64,000 nt of DNA from Adineta vaga (lineage: Eukaryota; Rotifera), in assembly GCA_021613535.1 (NCBI GenBank), contig CP075493.1, positions 15,686,001-15,750,000 on the forward strand, read 5' to 3'. The translations under genes were made by a program, and so were the position numbers. The first letter of the stretch is position 1; each line of letters opens with the position of its first letter. Under the pieces are notes generated by a model. The model saw only the letters and a program-made list of their open reading frames with translations. It made no database searches and had not been told where the DNA came from. Positions 35,349 through 46,031 of the stretch are shown here, piece after piece.

Positions 35349-36294
35349 CTATAATGCAGATACGGAAGTCCATTTTGAAATGAAAGCAGAGTCTATGATA
35401 TTTGACTTTATTGCACCATATAATTGCCACAAAATGTTGTGAATTCTTTCCTTCTCTCGTTATTTTATATATACATTTTTTTTGTTCTATGTTACTATGG
35501 AAGAGTGTCGCGTCTTCAAGGACGAGCACTACTTCCGTCTGTATAGCACAAAACGCAGTTTAATAATTTGTTTATTTTGCGACAACTAACGCAAATTTTT
35601 TGTGAAGCTTTTTTCTGCAAATAAAAGAAAAAGCAATACTAAAAAAGCGCGTGTACTCATATATAAAAAGTTCTATACAGAGCTTGGAATCATGAAACTC
35701 ATCCAGAGGGCCAAGATGTCGTTGTTCTCTTCATACACTCACACCCACGCCCTCAAGATGGATCTTAATTTTGATTTCTTATATTTATTTGTTGAAATGT
35801 CAATAACATAGAACGAGTATGAATTGTTTTATAATTGTAATAAAAAGAGTAATAGAATATTTATCTTTCTTTTTTCAACGCCAAATTTAAATATCCGAGA
35901 TTAATATGATTTCAGGGAAAAACACTCAACGAATAAAAGAAACTTGTTAATCGTAAAAATGTTTTCAGTTTTAGTTATCAAATGATGACAAGATACGTAA
36001 AGAATTTATCATCAAACAAGAGAAGTAAAATTTTCCATGTGTATAACGAACCTAAAATTTTTACAATTTATCAGAATCATTTTTATTACATTACATTCTA
36101 ATAAACAGTAAATGTCAGATTATATATTTGATAGACAAAAGCAACCCTTATCTTTTCAATATTAAGTGCGATTGTTCGTCGAAAAGAGAAATAGGTAAAA
36201 ACCTATTTAACAATCAGTCAATTTTCATTTGAAAGGCATGTATAAATAACAATGTAAAATCTAATACGTATATCTGATTTATAAAATCTACAAA
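35349..36294. other. Intergenic spacer with one hairpin repeat
   Basis: About 950 bp between divergent genes. It holds a degenerate hairpin repeat (35731-35760). The last 120 bp resemble the sequence upstream of copy A (13890-14013). Confidence 0.5.
35731..35760. repeat. TGTGGG-type hairpin repeat, half copy
   Basis: Only the right arm is clear: ACTCACACCCACGCCCTCAAGATG. The CCTCAAGAT end matches other copies. Confidence 0.65.
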
Positions 36295-36920
36295 ATGGCT
36301 TTTTCTTTCAAAGAAATGAAATTAAGTTTGAACGTACAGATCAATCAGTAACAGTACCAAATAACGATGTTGCACGTTTAATGTATTATTTAAATTGTGT
36401 TTGTGTTGCAATTGATTGTGCGAATGATTCGGATATTCAACGTTTTACAAATTATAACAATTGGCATCACCTATCAATTGAAGAACAAAAAGCACTTCTT
36501 GTTGTTTGTTATGCTTTTAGTCCTGATGTTCTCAATAATCGTGTTTTCTTTCAAAGTGATGCTTTATGTGGTGATTCTAGTAATCAATTTTACAAAATCA
36601 GCCAAGTACGTAATCACGTTGTTGCTGCAGAATCAATAATCATAGCAGGACGAGTACTAACAGTGAATAAAATCATGACTTATAAATTACAATGGATGAG
36701 AACATATTATTTTAATCCAATGGAAGGACTTCTAAGAAGAATCGCTAATCCACCTCAACATCCTGCACTTTCTTATACTTACACAGCACCTGTTGTTCGA
36801 CAATCAACACCGGTTCCAGGCAAATGTATTTTTGGTTATGTGTGTTGTGGTATTATCTATTGTGTTCTCTTTGTAATTCCAGGAATTATTGGTCTTATTA
36901 TTGGTCTCACTAAAAAATAA
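36295..36920 (+). pseudogene. Small protein of unknown family, copy B (N-terminal frameshift, membrane tail intact)
   Basis: The start region matches copy A (14014), but a one-base shortening within the first codons (GCTGTATTC reduced to GCTTTTTC) shifts the frame and ends it after 18 codons. An in-frame methionine at 36381 gives an intact 179-aa frame. That frame keeps the part that copy A has lost: a C-terminal hydrophobic helix (IIYCVLFVIPGIIGLIIGL) and the tail TKK. The two copies are otherwise almost identical. Either translation restarts at 36381 or this copy is decaying. Together the two copies hold one complete gene between them. No family is recognised. Confidence 0.7.
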
Positions 36921-37339
36921 TTTGAATATTTATTTTTATTTTTGTTTTATCTTTTAATATACGATGAAAATTTCCAATTAAAGCAAATATATGAGCGACT
37001 TTATGAATATGAATGTTTTATTTTCGTTCGTTCTATTTTAAACTGAAACCTTCGCCTTTACTGTTAGATCCATTTTGAGCATGTTGGTGTGAGATAAGCC
37101 TTTTCCCACCAGCTCTCACATCTCCATGATTAGTTTTTTACTTATGGAACGAGAAAATAATATTGACAGTATGAATACTAAAAAAGGCTTCATTAGAATT
37201 GAAAAAAAAATCATTATTTCGACGGGAATTTGATGATGATGATTAAAATTTTCACTATTTCAACTTGTTTACAACGATCTACATAACAATACGGTTTACA
37301 TCAAGAAAAATAGATTTTTCGTTGCTGTGACGACAATCA
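36921..37339. other. Intergenic spacer, no gene seen
   Basis: About 420 bp upstream of the ART-TPR gene; the promoter of that gene should be here. Nothing else recognised. Confidence 0.5.
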
Positions 37340-39397
37340 ATGGCTCAGATACATAACAGAACGTCCTTATGGAATCAAACTGATACTAACAAAATATCCA
37401 ATATAGAAAAAAATGTGAATTCACGTCGACGTCATGCAGTGGAGAATTTTATCGTTGCTTGGTTGAATCTTGATATAGATGAATCGAATGACGCGACACA
37501 AAAATCTATTGGTGATCTTCAACAAATAGTTAATTCGATTAAGATATTTCATGATGCCGATCGATGTATTATGTTTTTATCCGAAGTTAGAGATGAAAAA
37601 GTCTTTATCGTTGTGTCTGGATTGCTCGATTCATTGTTTTATTCTTTGATCGCTAATAAACGTCAGTTGGCTTCGGTTTATCTTATTGGTACCGATCAAA
37701 AGGAAGTCGAAAAAGCTATTTCAAATTGCCAGAAAACTAAAGGAATGTTTGCAAACATGGAAGAGCTATGCAAATATCTGAAGGATGATGTTCGACAACG
37801 TGAGAATGATTTGATTTCCATCAATATTGCTCTTTCGTCTTCGAAGAATGATCGCAATAAACTCGATCCGTCGTTTATGTATTCTCAACTAATCAAAGAA
37901 ATTCTTCTAGAAAGCAATTCAACACAAGGTGAAAAGAAAGATTTCTTTGATTTCTGTCGTTATTATTATCAAGATATCACAAAGAAATTGAGAATCATTA
38001 ATGAAATGGAAGAGAAATATCCGAATCCATCACCCATCTATTGGTATACACGTCCTTGTTTTCTTTTTAAAATGTTGAACAAAGCTTTGCGTACACAAGA
38101 TATTGAAATGATTACGAAAATGGGTTTTATTATTCGAGATCTTCATCGAAACATTGAACAATATCATCGTGAACAAAATTATCAAAAACCATTTTTCGTT
38201 CATCGTGGACAAGGCATGTCAAATGTTGACTTCGATTTGATCAAGAAAAGTAATGGAAATCTACTTGCCTTTAATAACTTCTTGTCGACTAGTATCGATC
38301 GAGAAAAAGCACTCGAATTTGCTCAAGATTCTCGAAACAGTTCTGATCTAACTTCTGTTTTATTTCAAATTTATATTGATCCAAAGATTTCTACTGCGCC
38401 CTTTGTTAAAGTCGACGAAAAGAACGGTTATTTCAACGAGGAAGAAGAAGAAATACTCTTCTCAATGCATACTGTCTTTCGGATTGGAGAAACAAAGGAG
38501 ATTGAACATCGAATTTTTCAAATAGATTTAACTTTAACTAATGAAAATGATCCTAAATTGACAGAATTAATTAATTATATTCGACAAGAAACACAAGGAC
38601 CCTCTGGAATGCATCGTTTAGGTCAATTAATGTGTCATATGGGTGAATTTGAAAAAGCTGAAGAAGTCTATACAACTTTGAGTGAAATTATATCAGAAAA
38701 TGATCGACAAGAACTCTCATTAATTCATCATCAACTTGGATATATTAAAAAACAGAAAAAAGATTTGACAAGTGCACTTTTACATTACGAAAAATCTCTT
38801 GAAATCAAATCAACCTATCTATCTGCAGATGATCCGCAGCTCTCCCCAACACATAGCACCATTGCTTGTGTTCTACAAGATCAAGGCGATTTCGATAGTG
38901 CATTGGAACATTTACAGTATGCTCTAAAAATCGATCTGCGTGCATCCAAACCTGATCATTCAGGTATAGCTACTCGATATAACAATATTGGATCAGTATT
39001 GGAAGATCAAGGTAATTATGAAGAAGCACTGATGAGCTATGAACGAGCACTTAGCACTCAAATCGAACTTGCTCGTCTTCCAGAGCACCATCCATCTGTT
39101 GCTACAACATTGAACAATATTGGTTTAGTGCATCGGAAGATGGGAGATGATTCTCGTGCTTTATCCTTCTATCAGAAGACACTGGATATATTCGAAAGAA
39201 CACTTCCCGCCAATCATCCTTCGTTAGCTATCAGTCATCATAATATGGCTATGCTCTTATTTGATCTTCATCGAACGAAAACGGCTATTGTACATGCCGA
39301 AAAAGCATGGAATATCACACGTCACATATTTGGTCATAATCATCCAGACACAGTGAGACGTCAAGCATGTCTAGAAGAACTTCGTCGTCATGTATAA
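37340..39397 (+). CDS. ART-TPR protein, intact
   Basis: An intronless frame of 685 aa. Residues about 30-160 form a sensor-like alpha/beta domain (FIVAWLNLDID, DEKVFIVVSGLL, SVYLIG). A linker with KLDPSFMYSQLIKEIL follows. The ART core has VHRGQ (R289), FLSTS (S316) and a glutamate run with E369-x-E371 before ILFSMHTVFRI, so the R-S-E triad of arginine-specific ADP-ribosyltransferases is complete. Residues about 430-680 hold five or six TPR/kinesin-light-chain repeats (ALLHYEKSLEIKSTYL, ALMSYERALSTQ, ALSFYQKTLDIFERTLP) for partner binding. There is no signal peptide, so it acts in the cytosol. It is a close paralogue of 26205-27812. This is the best-preserved member of the local family. Confidence 0.92.
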   Translation: MAQIHNRTSLWNQTDTNKISNIEKNVNSRRRHAVENFIVAWLNLDIDESNDATQKSIGDLQQIVNSIKIFHDADRCIMFLSEVRDEKVFIVVSGLLDSLFYSLIANKRQLASVYLIGTDQKEVEKAISNCQKTKGMFANMEELCKYLKDDVRQRENDLISINIALSSSKNDRNKLDPSFMYSQLIKEILLESNSTQGEKKDFFDFCRYYYQDITKKLRIINEMEEKYPNPSPIYWYTRPCFLFKMLNKALRTQDIEMITKMGFIIRDLHRNIEQYHREQNYQKPFFVHRGQGMSNVDFDLIKKSNGNLLAFNNFLSTSIDREKALEFAQDSRNSSDLTSVLFQIYIDPKISTAPFVKVDEKNGYFNEEEEEILFSMHTVFRIGETKEIEHRIFQIDLTLTNENDPKLTELINYIRQETQGPSGMHRLGQLMCHMGEFEKAEEVYTTLSEIISENDRQELSLIHHQLGYIKKQKKDLTSALLHYEKSLEIKSTYLSADDPQLSPTHSTIACVLQDQGDFDSALEHLQYALKIDLRASKPDHSGIATRYNNIGSVLEDQGNYEEALMSYERALSTQIELARLPEHHPSVATTLNNIGLVHRKMGDDSRALSFYQKTLDIFERTLPANHPSLAISHHNMAMLLFDLHRTKTAIVHAEKAWNITRHIFGHNHPDTVRRQACLEELRRHV

Positions 39398-40148
39398 CTA
39401 ACGATGATAGGAATATATCTATTCCGCACCTACCCACATTTTTTTAGACTAAAGATGTGAAATATATTAATATTACGATTATTAAAAGATGTTTTCCTAT
39501 TCATAAATAACTGATGCTTGTCTCTTCATTGTTTCTAAGACGAATAATGCATATTTATATAAGAGTATATTTATATAACAAGATTTGCAAATATTTTTGA
39601 CGACAGCTATACGTCCACATTTAACAGGAGAATATTGCTATTATATTTTCATCAATACAAAATGAGCACAAACCTGACTGCATTTTATATTTATTCACTT
39701 TTCTTCGAGTATCTCTTCACTTCTATACAATAATTAAAGAAAACCTGCTTGAATATATATTCTTTAAAAGAGACAAAACACAAGAAAAAAAGTTTTTTTT
39801 TCGCCAGTTTCGTTCAAATCTATGCCATTCTTGTCAATATCTATATGGAAATGATGAATATCATGCCTTTTTCTTTTCTTTTCTTTCCTATTAGCTATCA
39901 GTATGTGTTTCATTTCCTTTTTTTCACTGTGTTATTTGGTTGAATAACACTCAATGACCTATTCTTTTTCTAATACTAATAGATTCAATTCTTGTACTGT
40001 TTCGAACTGCTGTTATGTTAGCTTTTTTTATTTCTATATAGATATATGACCTTACGAGAAAACCATTCGGGATAATCAATTTTGATCTATTAGATTTATT
40101 CGTATAGAAAAGTAAAAACAGCATCATCTCATACCAAAAAACGACAAA
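39398..40148. other. Intergenic spacer, no gene seen
   Basis: About 750 bp. A weak ACCTACCCACAT tract at 39427-39438 may be a decayed hairpin repeat arm. Nothing else recognised. Confidence 0.45.
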
Positions 40149-40807
40149 ATGGCTTTTGAAAATCGAAGAATGATATATATTACATTTGCAATTATGATCA
40201 TAGTTTTTATTTTATATACCACTGCAAATAGTTTACCAATATGGTAAGTAAACATTATATATTCGTTCACCGATATTTCATTCACTAAGAATACTGAAAA
40301 AGTACATTTCTAATTGTAATAGAACTGCGATTTGAAGAAATATTAAAATGAAAAGGAAGCCAATGGAGAGATTTTGTACAAAATTAGTCTAATTTATTTG
40401 TTTAGGATAACATATATTCTGTCGACTCAATTGCGATCAAAATCGGTTTATGGAAAATATGTGGATTACAAAATGGTATATCGTTTTGTGTTGATTCTCC
40501 AATGAAGGTCGATGATAAAATGATCGCAACATGTGCATTTATTACAATATGTTGTATAGTATGCCCACTGGCTGCATTAACTACACTATTGATTATATTC
40601 GTGAATGAAAAATTGAAAAAAATTATGTCTATATTAGCTAAAAGTCTTGCTTTTGCAAGTCTTATTAGTGGGATTATTTGCATTGGTGTCGGAATTAGTT
40701 TTACTGTAGATGTTAAAAATCAAGTTGATGGTAGCATGGGTGCATCATGTATTTTGGCTATTGTTGGAGTGGTATTTAATTTAGCTGGCACTATATTACA
40801 ACCATGA
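40149..40807 (+). CDS. Claudin/PMP22-like four-helix membrane protein, exon junction uncertain
   Basis: Exon 1, 40149-40243, encodes a short start and one transmembrane helix (MIYITFAIMIIVFILYTTANSLPIW) and ends at GTAAGT. Exon 2, 40406-40807, has GLWKICGL followed by two clear helices and a shorter third one. The GLW-x-x-C motif after the first helix is the signature of the claudin/PMP22/EMP superfamily of small four-helix proteins in cell contacts and membranes. The donor at 40244 leaves phase 2, but the coding frame of exon 2 needs phase 0. So there is a one-base mismatch, an unseen microexon in the 162-nt intron, or a frameshift. The two exons clearly belong to one gene. Confidence 0.6.
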
Positions 40808-41154
40808 TGATCAAATGAAACATATCAATTATAATAAAAACTTGACATAAATAATTCATTCTTCTTTTTATAATCTCGCAGAAATAAATGAGGAAAGAGA
40901 AACTTTCGCTGAAGAATTAGTTTCAATACGATGCCATAAACAGAAGCATCTATGTAGTCCTGAGCAATTTTTCTTTTTCTTTCTGGCGCGAGTTTTGGTA
41001 AAAAAACGACAATCGTATCCAATAGTGTTAAACTTGAATTCAAAGGAACTATGCTATTTGAAAACCCTTCGTAGCATCCTCATCACCCACACCCGGAACC
41101 TTCAAGTTCTATTCTGAAGACTTTATAAAAATCGATACTTTTATTTTTGAATAT
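40808..41154. other. Convergent intergenic spacer with hairpin repeat
   Basis: About 350 bp between the claudin-like gene and the F-box gene, which converge. It contains the repeat copy at 41073-41108. Confidence 0.5.
41073..41108. repeat. TGTGGG-type hairpin repeat, degenerate copy
   Basis: ATCCTCATCACCCACACCCGGAACCTTCAAGTT; the terminal TTCAAG resembles the family end. It lies just after the F-box stop codon side of a convergent pair. Confidence 0.6.
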
Positions 41155-42768
41155 TTATGGTGAAACATAAAGACAATACGGAAAAGTTTTTTGATAAATA
41201 CAATAATCTTCATTTGAAAGTGAACATTTCTCATAACTTTGATGAATTCGATAGATTGAATAGAATCTTTTCGATTGTTGTTCATCATTTAACCATTGTT
41301 GAAATTCTTGATTAATTTGAAACATTTTCTTATCTAAATAACTAAATGGCGTCATATAGATATATAAATGAATTAATTCTTTGAAATAAATTTCAATATG
41401 TTTAAGAGCTGTAATTACTGATAAAACATTTTTCATTTGATCATCATCAGAAATAAAAGTAAGATTTTCTAAACGAAGTTCTCGAATATGTGAAATAATT
41501 GTTACTAAATCAATCAAAAATGATTGATGATAATTCAAAAGATTAAAATGAACTTTTCTCAAATGTTTCGTTGGAAGAAATTTTAAAATTTCAATCATTT
41601 TCTGTGAATTATTTCCAATTAATTTTAAAGAAGTTAAATTTGTTAACAAATGTATATCATTATGAATTGATTCTAATGATAATCTATAGGTAAATTTATT
41701 GACCTTGCTATTGGATTGAACATCGATATTTAATGAATTTTTTGTATTAAGATTTCGTTTGAATAGATCAGAAAATGGTGAAGATAAACGATAAGTATTT
41801 GTGATGATTTCATCGGAGAAATAAATTTTATATTGAAATGTTTCAAGAACAGGAAAAATTTCTTTAATCATCATGATAAATTGATCATCTAAATGAATTT
41901 TTGTTGTTAATCGAAGAATTAAAATCAATGATTTGATTTCTCGAGGAAATAATTTCAAGAATTTCGATAAGAATTTCCATTGAATTGTTAAAATTTCAAT
42001 ATGTAATGATATTAATGATTTCGGAAATATTAATTTCGAATATTTTTCATCGAAAAAATTCAAATAATTCAATGCAATTTTTAATTCTTCTAAATTCAAA
42101 TGAATTCTTTGTAAAAGATCCGTTCGATAGAGTGTTTCTAAATTATCAATTGCAAATGCAAATGATTTGATATTTATTGGTAATTGAAACCATTTTAAAT
42201 TCACATAACCTCGTATTTTCTTTTTCCAAAATCCAACAATTGTTAAATGAGTCAATGTTAATGGAAATGAAATCGATTGAAAACAAGAACGAAAGATTGG
42301 TTTCATAAATGTATCAGGTAAAATATTCAAATGAAGATCAGTTAAATGGGATAAGGACGAGGATAATTTAGGTAATGTTAATTGAAATAGATCAAATTCA
42401 TGAAACCAATGATCAATCGTTAATTTTAAACTTTGAAGATAACGAAAAGTTTTTGTTTGAAATAGAAAATGATTTTGAGAATAGAAAATCTTTTGAAATT
42501 GTCCACTGTTTTTTAAAGTTAATGAATAAATTTGATAATCTGCTTTAGAAAGTAATATTTCATTTATAAATATATTCCATTGTTTTAATGATACTTCACT
42601 TAAATCAATTTCATTCAAATATGGATGTATGATTTGTTTAAAACGTTTATTTAATTTATAAAATCCATAAAATAAATCAATCGTTTCTAAATATGTAAAT
42701 ATTTTTAACCAAAGTTCATCAGGTAAATGTTCAGCTTGTGTTGTTGTCATTCGACTTTCATTCATCAT
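41155..42768 (-). CDS. F-box protein with divergent leucine-rich region
   Basis: An intronless frame of 537 aa from ATG 42768. Residues 13-50 form an F-box (HLPDELWLKIFTYLETIDLFYGFYKLNKRFKQII), the domain that docks on Skp1 in SCF ubiquitin ligases. The rest alternates leucine/isoleucine-rich strands and helices (for example LPLTLTHLTIVGFWKK, LTNLTSLKLIGNNSQ, HIRELRLENLTFI), a divergent leucine-rich-repeat pattern for substrate binding. The F-box plus LRR layout suggests a substrate-recruiting subunit. No target is known. This architecture is commonly expanded in bdelloids. The frame is intact. Confidence 0.82.
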   Translation of the reverse strand: MMNESRMTTTQAEHLPDELWLKIFTYLETIDLFYGFYKLNKRFKQIIHPYLNEIDLSEVSLKQWNIFINEILLSKADYQIYSLTLKNSGQFQKIFYSQNHFLFQTKTFRYLQSLKLTIDHWFHEFDLFQLTLPKLSSSLSHLTDLHLNILPDTFMKPIFRSCFQSISFPLTLTHLTIVGFWKKKIRGYVNLKWFQLPINIKSFAFAIDNLETLYRTDLLQRIHLNLEELKIALNYLNFFDEKYSKLIFPKSLISLHIEILTIQWKFLSKFLKLFPREIKSLILILRLTTKIHLDDQFIMMIKEIFPVLETFQYKIYFSDEIITNTYRLSSPFSDLFKRNLNTKNSLNIDVQSNSKVNKFTYRLSLESIHNDIHLLTNLTSLKLIGNNSQKMIEILKFLPTKHLRKVHFNLLNYHQSFLIDLVTIISHIRELRLENLTFISDDDQMKNVLSVITALKHIEIYFKELIHLYIYMTPFSYLDKKMFQINQEFQQWLNDEQQSKRFYSIYRIHQSYEKCSLSNEDYCIYQKTFPYCLYVSP

Positions 42769-42899
42769 ATTATTTCATATAGTTCTTTAAGGACAGATTT
42801 ATTTAAAGAGAGTATGTCGAGTGATAAGAATAACTTCACTTCTTATCCAAGGACTGAAAAATAAAAACTCAAGGATAAATTTTAATCTTTTAAAAAGAA

Positions 42900-44044
42900 T
42901 CAAGTTTGTTGATATGATGGATTTATTCGATTATTTCGAATGAATTGATGTTGATCTGTTCGTTGAAAATGATGAATTTGTCGTCTCGGAATGATTAATA
43001 AAAATAATTCACGACGAAAACTTGGTGCTGTTAATGTATAAACATAAAATGTCATCTGAAAATTTTAGAAATATTCAATAAAAATCTTTTCGTTCTTTTT
43101 TATACAAGAAATTCTTTACCGCATTGAATATAAAAGTACCAAAAGCACCTGTTGCTGTTATTGATAAACTTTCTGCTGCATTTCGATAGGGTGTTCGACT
43201 TGATGGTGGATCATATTGTGTTATTGTTAAATAAATAAAATTACTAACAAATGGAAGTGCTGTTACAATATACAACACAACTTGTCCTATAAGCATTGTT
43301 GATAGTTGAATATCTCGTTTACGTACATGAATCTAATTTTATATAAACATATATTAATATTATTTTATAACAAAGAAAAAAAGATGTTACTCTCTCTTGA
43401 CGAAATCTTCGTGCATTTTGTTTTAATTTCCAAATCATCATTCCAGTAAATATACTCATGAATAAAGCTGGAATTCCAAAATTAAATACAAATAAAACTG
43501 TTGTATCAATAATTTTTCCTATTGAAGAATTTGTTGTACATTGATGTGTTTGAGGAAATGAATCATAAACAAATAAAACATAAATTGATAAACATAAACA
43601 ACTTAGAATAATAATACAAATAATTTTAAATGCGATTTTTATTTGACAAAATAATCGATATTGAACATTTCGTGAACATAATAACAATCGATCAAGACAT
43701 GCTAATACAACACATCCTCGACTGATTAATTGAGCAGCAGTTAGAATATAATATCGTATTTTACAAAGAGATGAACTATATACTAATGGATTATTGTTAG
43801 TAAAGAAAGAAAACATGCTAATAAATAAACCCCATGTTAAACAAACTAAATTTGCCCATGTACTCGTATGAAAATAAAGTGCACAAGAATTTTTTCGCAT
43901 TGAAGGACGAAGAAATATGATGATGTTTAATAAACATCCAATTGTACCAAGAATAAATAGAATTGGTTGACCTATTTGCAAAAATCCATTACGAGCAGAT
44001 ATTAATTTAACAACAGATGGATCAATTGTTGTTGTTGTCGACAT
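42900..44044 (-). CDS. Rhodopsin-like GPCR
   Basis: Three minus-strand exons: 44044-43391, 43332-43120 and 43055-42900. All junctions are phase 0 (340 aa). Seven hydrophobic segments are present. TM1 contains GTIGCLLNIIIF (the GN-type position), TM3 ends with LACLDRLLLCSR, which stands where DRY is expected, and the third splice rebuilds TM7 as FNAMTFYVYTLTAPSFRREL. The short C-tail ends INPSYQQT. Class A receptor of the FMRFamide/neuropeptide-like type often expanded in bdelloids; the ligand is unknown. The third exon is not part of any long open frame and was found only by extending past an apparent stop in the intron. Confidence 0.85.
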
Positions 44045-45019
44045 ATTTTCTTTTCAAATTGAATATGATGGTTGGAAAAAGAAAAATACTTTGAATGAAG
44101 GATAATTCTCGATCTTTTAATAGAAAGATAAACCTATGTCGGAACTGACACATCATTTTTTTCTTCTTCTATTCAATCAATGAATACAACACAAAATAAT
44201 TAAGTTGAAATCTCGGAATTCTCTTCTTGAGAAAACAAAAGAAGGATTAGTTATTTTCACTTGTTGAGATTTCAAGTCACTGAAAAAAAAACAATGACTT
44301 TGTTTTACAGTTTTATTCCTGGAAATTAATTAGAATTGAATTTACCTTGTAGAATCAAATTTACAATAGATAAACAAAATAATAGTTTAATTTAGGAATG
44401 CAACAATGACGATTAATCATTCTTTTAAGAAGAAAAACAAGTTATTTAATCATAACCAGTTCTTATATTTGTGAACTCCTAGAAATCCAACCACGTTTTA
44501 TTTAAAAGAGTACATATATTCTTTAGAAACGTCTTGAATATTCAAATCTTTCGTTTCAGCAATCCTCAAAGGAAAGTCATCAAAACACATATATCATCGA
44601 CTACATAATTTGAAACATACGATTTTCTGCATCCTTTATTATCAATTTGCATGTAAAAAAGTGTAAGTGACGCTGAAAATTCGAAATAGAAATTCATACG
44701 CGAGAATTCCTTTCAATTCGTAATTTATCCGATTCCCAAACTTGTAGAAATCGTTGGTTACCAATTTGCATCGCGAAATAAGATGTATTCTCCATCCATT
44801 ATCGAATATTTTCGCTCCTGTCTTTTCAAATACAATTAACTTTGTCGCTCGATACGATAATCGATATAAATCAGTGATGTGCATCACTGACTGCGAAATG
44901 CGCAGTTTTTAATACTCCTCACTGTAAATAAAGTATATATAAGAAACCAATAACGACTGCACCTTTCACAATATAATTCACAGTTATCTATTCAACTGCC
45001 CGAGAGTAAAACAAAAATC
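44045..45019. other. Intergenic spacer and peptide-gene promoter
   Basis: About 975 bp between a minus-strand GPCR and a plus-strand peptide gene, so both promoters are here. A minus-strand open frame near 44642-44887 looks like chance. Nothing else recognised. Confidence 0.5.
44934..44943 (+). promoter_or_regulatory. TATA box of the cysteine-rich peptide gene
   Basis: TATATATAAG lies 77-86 bp upstream of ATG 45020, a spacing that fits a core promoter plus a short 5' leader. Confidence 0.6.
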
Positions 45020-45274
45020 ATGGATATCAAATCTTTAATTATTATGGCAGTTGGTATAATTCTCATCGCGCAATTATTCGTCGTAAGCAGCAGTAATCCA
45101 CATGAAGATGAGAGTAATTCACTCGAACAATCGACATTTGAACTACGGCACTTACTCCGCAGCAGTTTTGCGAAACGAGACAGCAAATGCATATGGTGCG
45201 TACAAAGGAAACGATGTGAAGATAAATCTGGTAACTGCGCCTGGTGTAAGCGTTACAATCGGTGCAATACATAA
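45020..45274 (+). CDS. Small secreted cysteine-rich peptide precursor
   Basis: 84 aa, no intron. A signal peptide (LIIMAVGIILIAQLFVVSSS) is followed by an acidic propeptide that ends in AKR, a dibasic-type cleavage site. The mature part would be about 31 residues, strongly basic, with six cysteines in two tandem units of the same layout: CIWCVQRKRC and CAWCKRYNRC (C-x-W-C-x5-C). The layout, signal peptide, acidic pro-region, basic Cys-rich mature peptide, is typical of antimicrobial or signalling peptides. I recognise no named family. A TATA box lies 80 bp upstream, and AATAAA-like signals follow within 220 bp. The strong promoter suggests high expression. The antimicrobial role is inference from charge and layout only. 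Confidence 0.75.
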   Translation: MDIKSLIIMAVGIILIAQLFVVSSSNPHEDESNSLEQSTFELRHLLRSSFAKRDSKCIWCVQRKRCEDKSGNCAWCKRYNRCNT

Positions 45275-46031
45275 AAGAGCGTATAAGTGTATTATATACG
45301 TATTCAAATTTCGCTGCACATATTCGTTAAATCTCTTTCTCTTTCCTTTATGGTCGACATATCTCAACAGTTTACTTACACTTTATATTTTCCTCTAACG
45401 TAGTTTTCCATTATAAAGACGATTTTTTCAATATTAACCGTCCATATCCTTTCTCTTGTAGTTATTTATTTTTTAATCCCAATAAATATATTTATATATA
45501 CCAATAGTATTTGTATTTCAAAAATTAATATTTTATCAATAAATCACTATTTTGCACATAAATTCATGTATTTCGTACGTTCGAAATTTCAACAATATCT
45601 ATTCATGAGATATCGCAGTGGCGAAAATAAATCGCCTATACTCTCTTCGTTATTCGCACATGTAGATTCAATTACGTATTGTCTAATTTTTTTGTTATTT
45701 TTCAGAATGAATGCGTCTACGCAAACACGCTGAAATCGGTTCCATATCTTCTAGTAGAAGTCAAAATATGTCCGAAAATAACAAAAAAGCATTTTCTCCA
45801 TAGTCTGTTTTGTTTTTGAGAAATATGCACCAACAACAGAATCGTGTCATTTCAAAGGCATGAATGATATATCCGTCTAATAACTTCAAGATATTTTTAT
45901 ATTGTATCACTTAGTTCTTCAGAGACAAGTTGGTTAAGTGGTAGGGATATAGACGATGGAACAAATTTATTCGAAATTAAAGTAAGCTTTTACGAACAAA
46001 TGAGTATGATGAAAGTCATCTGGATTGTTGT
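45275..46031. other. Convergent intergenic spacer, no gene seen
   Basis: About 760 bp between the peptide gene and the CD225-like gene. A stretch near 45920-45960 slightly resembles a tRNA A box but has no B box. Nothing else recognised. Confidence 0.5.

Noticed and set aside
44642-44887. Minus-strand open frame of 81 codons upstream of the peptide gene
   Set aside because: No splice partners or domain; it overlaps the region expected to hold two promoters.
45920-45960. tRNA A-box-like TTGGTTAAGTGGTAG
   Set aside because: No B box follows within 60 bp and the flanks do not pair.
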